Source: an uncultured Ruminococcus sp.
GTDB taxonomy: Bacteria > Bacillota_A > Clostridia > Oscillospirales > Ruminococcaceae
Reading direction: 5' to 3'
NCBI GenBank assembly: GCA_947303535.1
Contig: CAMYYQ010000042.1
Location: 1 to 7,455 of the forward strand
Length of the DNA: 7,455 nucleotides
In this document: positions 6,096 through 7,455 of the stretch, one piece after another
Position numbering within the stretch: position 1 is the stretch's first letter
Layout of the letters: the number at the start of each line of letters is the position of its first letter
Notes under the pieces: model-generated
What the model was told of the DNA's origin: nothing
Database searches by the model: none
Seen by the model: the letters and a program-made list of their open reading frames with translations, nothing else
Made by a program: the position numbers and the translations under genes

Positions 6096-7215
6096 ATTTC
6101 TTCCTCCTTGAAGTCACAAAGCCAAGAACTATAAACAAAACAGATATTACAGCCATAGTTATGAGCTTTGATATGAAACGGTCATAGTCCTCATAGATAT
6201 TGAGGCAGTAGAAGCAGTCAGCGATCACTGCTGCAGGATTGATATTATTGAACCACGGTATCCTTGCTGCTATAATAGCCTTCATATTGCCCACCATAAG
6301 GCCGCTGCAAAAACACAGCAGCATTGATATTGAAACAAGCAGCGCACTCTTTGCCTTTTCTCCTATGTGGGTAAGTGAACCAACAAAGAAGCCAAAGGAA
6401 ACTCCTGTGATACCGCCGAGTACAGCCGACGGATAAACCAGCCACAGTCTGTCGCCGAAATCTACTTTGAGAACGAATGTAAGATAAGTAACACATATCA
6501 GCATACATATTGTCTCAAGTATAAAGCTGCCTGTAAGACAAGCGAGTATATTTATTGATTTCGGTGCAGGTGAGCAGTTGTTTCTTGCACCGAGAGGTGA
6601 AAGATTTGCCTGATTCTGTATAGTGATATGCATACCTGTTATACAGCCAAACATTGCGACCATAGCAATGAGATTATAGAAATACTGGATATACATATCA
6701 GGGTTGCCCTGTGTAAGAGGTATATCCTTGCACGTAGAAGCTGTCTCAGATGTGAGTGAAGCAATTACCTCCTGAGCCTTTTCGGGAGCAGTATTTATAG
6801 CGTCCATAGCTATTTTTTCGCGGACTTTATACTGCTCGATAAAGGATTTCAGCATCGTCTCGCGTATACCCTTTTCCTTTACTGTGAGCCTGATATCATC
6901 GGAGGTAAAGATTATTCCCTCAACATCTCCGTCATCAAGCATCTTTTCAGCCTTTTCCTTATCTGTAAAGCTTGCTTTGAGGAAGGGATCATCAGCCTTT
7001 TCAATGCCCTCGATGACCTGCTTGAAAGCAGGATTTTCGCTTTCTTCAACTATTGCAACGGGTATTGAGCTGAATTTCTCGGTCTTTTCGTAAATGCTTC
7101 CGAAAGCCACCTTGAAACAGGTGCCGAGGATTATGGGAAAGAGTATGAGCCATATGATAAGGTCTTTTGTGCGCAGACCGTTTTTCAGCTCATATTTAAG
7201 GATATGCATGAACAT
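6082..7215 (-). CDS. ABC-2 type exporter permease (first of pair)
   Basis: From this start the protein has 377 residues, with the same architecture as its neighbour. It has a membrane helix near the N-terminus (about 19-38), a large extracytoplasmic domain (about 39-177), then helices at about 178-198, 222-248, 259-283, 290-310 and 350-368. The motif GLMVGNM near 305 sits where the family usually carries a conserved Gly/Pro loop. The start at 7215 is preferred because the AAGGAGG complement (7223-7229) then lies seven bases upstream, as in the neighbouring genes. The in-frame ATG at 7221 forms an ATGA overlap with the ATPase stop but would leave only one base after the Shine-Dalgarno. Using it gives 379 residues. 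The gene overlaps the next permease by 14 bases. The two permeases are paralogous in design, suggesting a heterodimeric channel. Confidence 0.9.
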   Translation of the reverse strand: MFMHILKYELKNGLRTKDLIIWLILFPIILGTCFKVAFGSIYEKTEKFSSIPVAIVEESENPAFKQVIEGIEKADDPFLKASFTDKEKAEKMLDDGDVEGIIFTSDDIRLTVKEKGIRETMLKSFIEQYKVREKIAMDAINTAPEKAQEVIASLTSETASTCKDIPLTQGNPDMYIQYFYNLIAMVAMFGCITGMHITIQNQANLSPLGARNNCSPAPKSINILACLTGSFILETICMLICVTYLTFVLKVDFGDRLWLVYPSAVLGGITGVSFGFFVGSLTHIGEKAKSALLVSISMLLCFCSGLMVGNMKAIIAARIPWFNNINPAAVIADCFYCLNIYEDYDRFISKLITMAVISVLFIVLGFVTSRRKKYASI

Positions 7216-7217
7216 GG

Positions 7218-7454
7218 TCATTCCTCCTTGTCTCTGAGTGCTTTTCCTGTTATTTCAAGGAATACGTCATTGAGCGTGGGAAGCTCTGTATATACTCTGC
7301 CGAAGCTGAGCTCGTTCTTCTGAAGCACTTCAAGTACTCTTGTAAGATTATGCTTGCCGCCCGAGCAGTAAACCGTGAGCTTGCCGTTGCTGAGGTCTGT
7401 ATCGTATACATGAGGCAGTGAAGCTATCTCTTTTGCGATATTATCAGGAACATC
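7218..7454 (-). CDS. ABC exporter ATP-binding subunit, C-terminal fragment (DrrA-type), cut by window edge
   Basis: Translating the minus strand from the window edge gives 78 residues ending at TGA (7218-7220). The fragment contains GGKHNLTRVLEVL, then FGRVYTELPTLNDVFLEITG and the tail KALRDKEE. The 'PTLNDVFLEITGKALRD' ending is the hallmark C-terminus of DrrA-like drug and antibiotic exporter ATPases (the DUF4162-type accessory domain). The Walker A, Q-loop, signature and Walker B motifs lie outside the window. It is the upstream gene of the exporter operon. Its stop overlaps an ATG of the permease gene (ATGA), and its last codons carry the permease ribosome binding site, so the subunits are translationally coupled. 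Confidence 0.88.
   Translation of the reverse strand, partial: DVPDNIAKEIASLPHVYDTDLSNGKLTVYCSGGKHNLTRVLEVLQKNELSFGRVYTELPTLNDVFLEITGKALRDKEE
7223..7229 (-). promoter_or_regulatory. Ribosome binding site that fixes the first permease start
   Basis: The minus strand reads AAGGAGG inside the last codons of the ATPase gene. Its distance is seven bases to the ATG at 7215 but only one base to the ATG at 7221, so the later ATG is favoured. Confidence 0.55.
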
Positions 7455-7455
7455 A

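Noticed and set aside
1..7455. CRISPR arrays, tRNA/rRNA genes, insertion sequences, att sites or toxin-antitoxin pairs
   Set aside because: I saw no regularly spaced direct repeats, RNA gene signatures, transposase-like frames or paired small genes. The window is almost fully occupied by the genes listed.

Overview
The window looks like a chromosomal segment of a low-to-mid GC Firmicute of the Clostridia, most like a Ruminococcus-type gut or rumen anaerobe. This is inferred from the AAGGAGG-type ribosome binding sites, the frequent ATA, AGA and AGG codons, the tightly packed operons and the protein styles. No rRNA or other marker gene confirms it. The window has two convergent blocks, with a small secreted-protein gene between them.

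Block 1 (plus strand, 46-4064) is a five-gene operon with gaps or overlaps of +24, +2, -1 and +1 bases. In order it encodes a MIF-family tautomerase with an N-terminal catalytic proline, an alpha/beta hydrolase with a helical cap and a cysteine at the nucleophile elbow, a free-standing AMP-forming acyl/aryl ligase, a free-standing acyl carrier protein with a DSL phosphopantetheine site, and a type II thioesterase. It ends at a long hairpin (4067-4111). The simplest reading is a small carrier-protein pathway. The ligase activates a carboxylic acid and loads it on the carrier, the thioesterase releases or proofreads it, and the tautomerase and hydrolase act on keto/enol or C-C/ester chemistry of the precursor or product. 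There is no ketosynthase, condensation domain or reductase in view. The first bases may be the end of another gene, so the cluster probably extends upstream.

The middle (4145-4905) holds a minus-strand gene for a small secreted protein with an Ig-like core and a proline-rich tail. Its upstream region contains a 29-bp dyad that resembles a repressor operator.

Block 2 (minus strand, 4905-7454) is an ABC exporter operon. It contains the C-terminal 78 residues of a DrrA-type ATPase (cut by the window edge) and two ABC-2 permeases that together should form a heterodimeric channel. It ends at a strong GGAA-tetraloop terminator (4858-4881). It may export or give immunity to the product of block 1, but nothing in the sequence proves this link, because the blocks are convergent and separately terminated.

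The most interesting points are the unusual gene set of block 1, the cysteine nucleophile of its hydrolase, a sharp codon-usage change inside the ligase gene near 2400, and the two-site dyad at 4793-4821.
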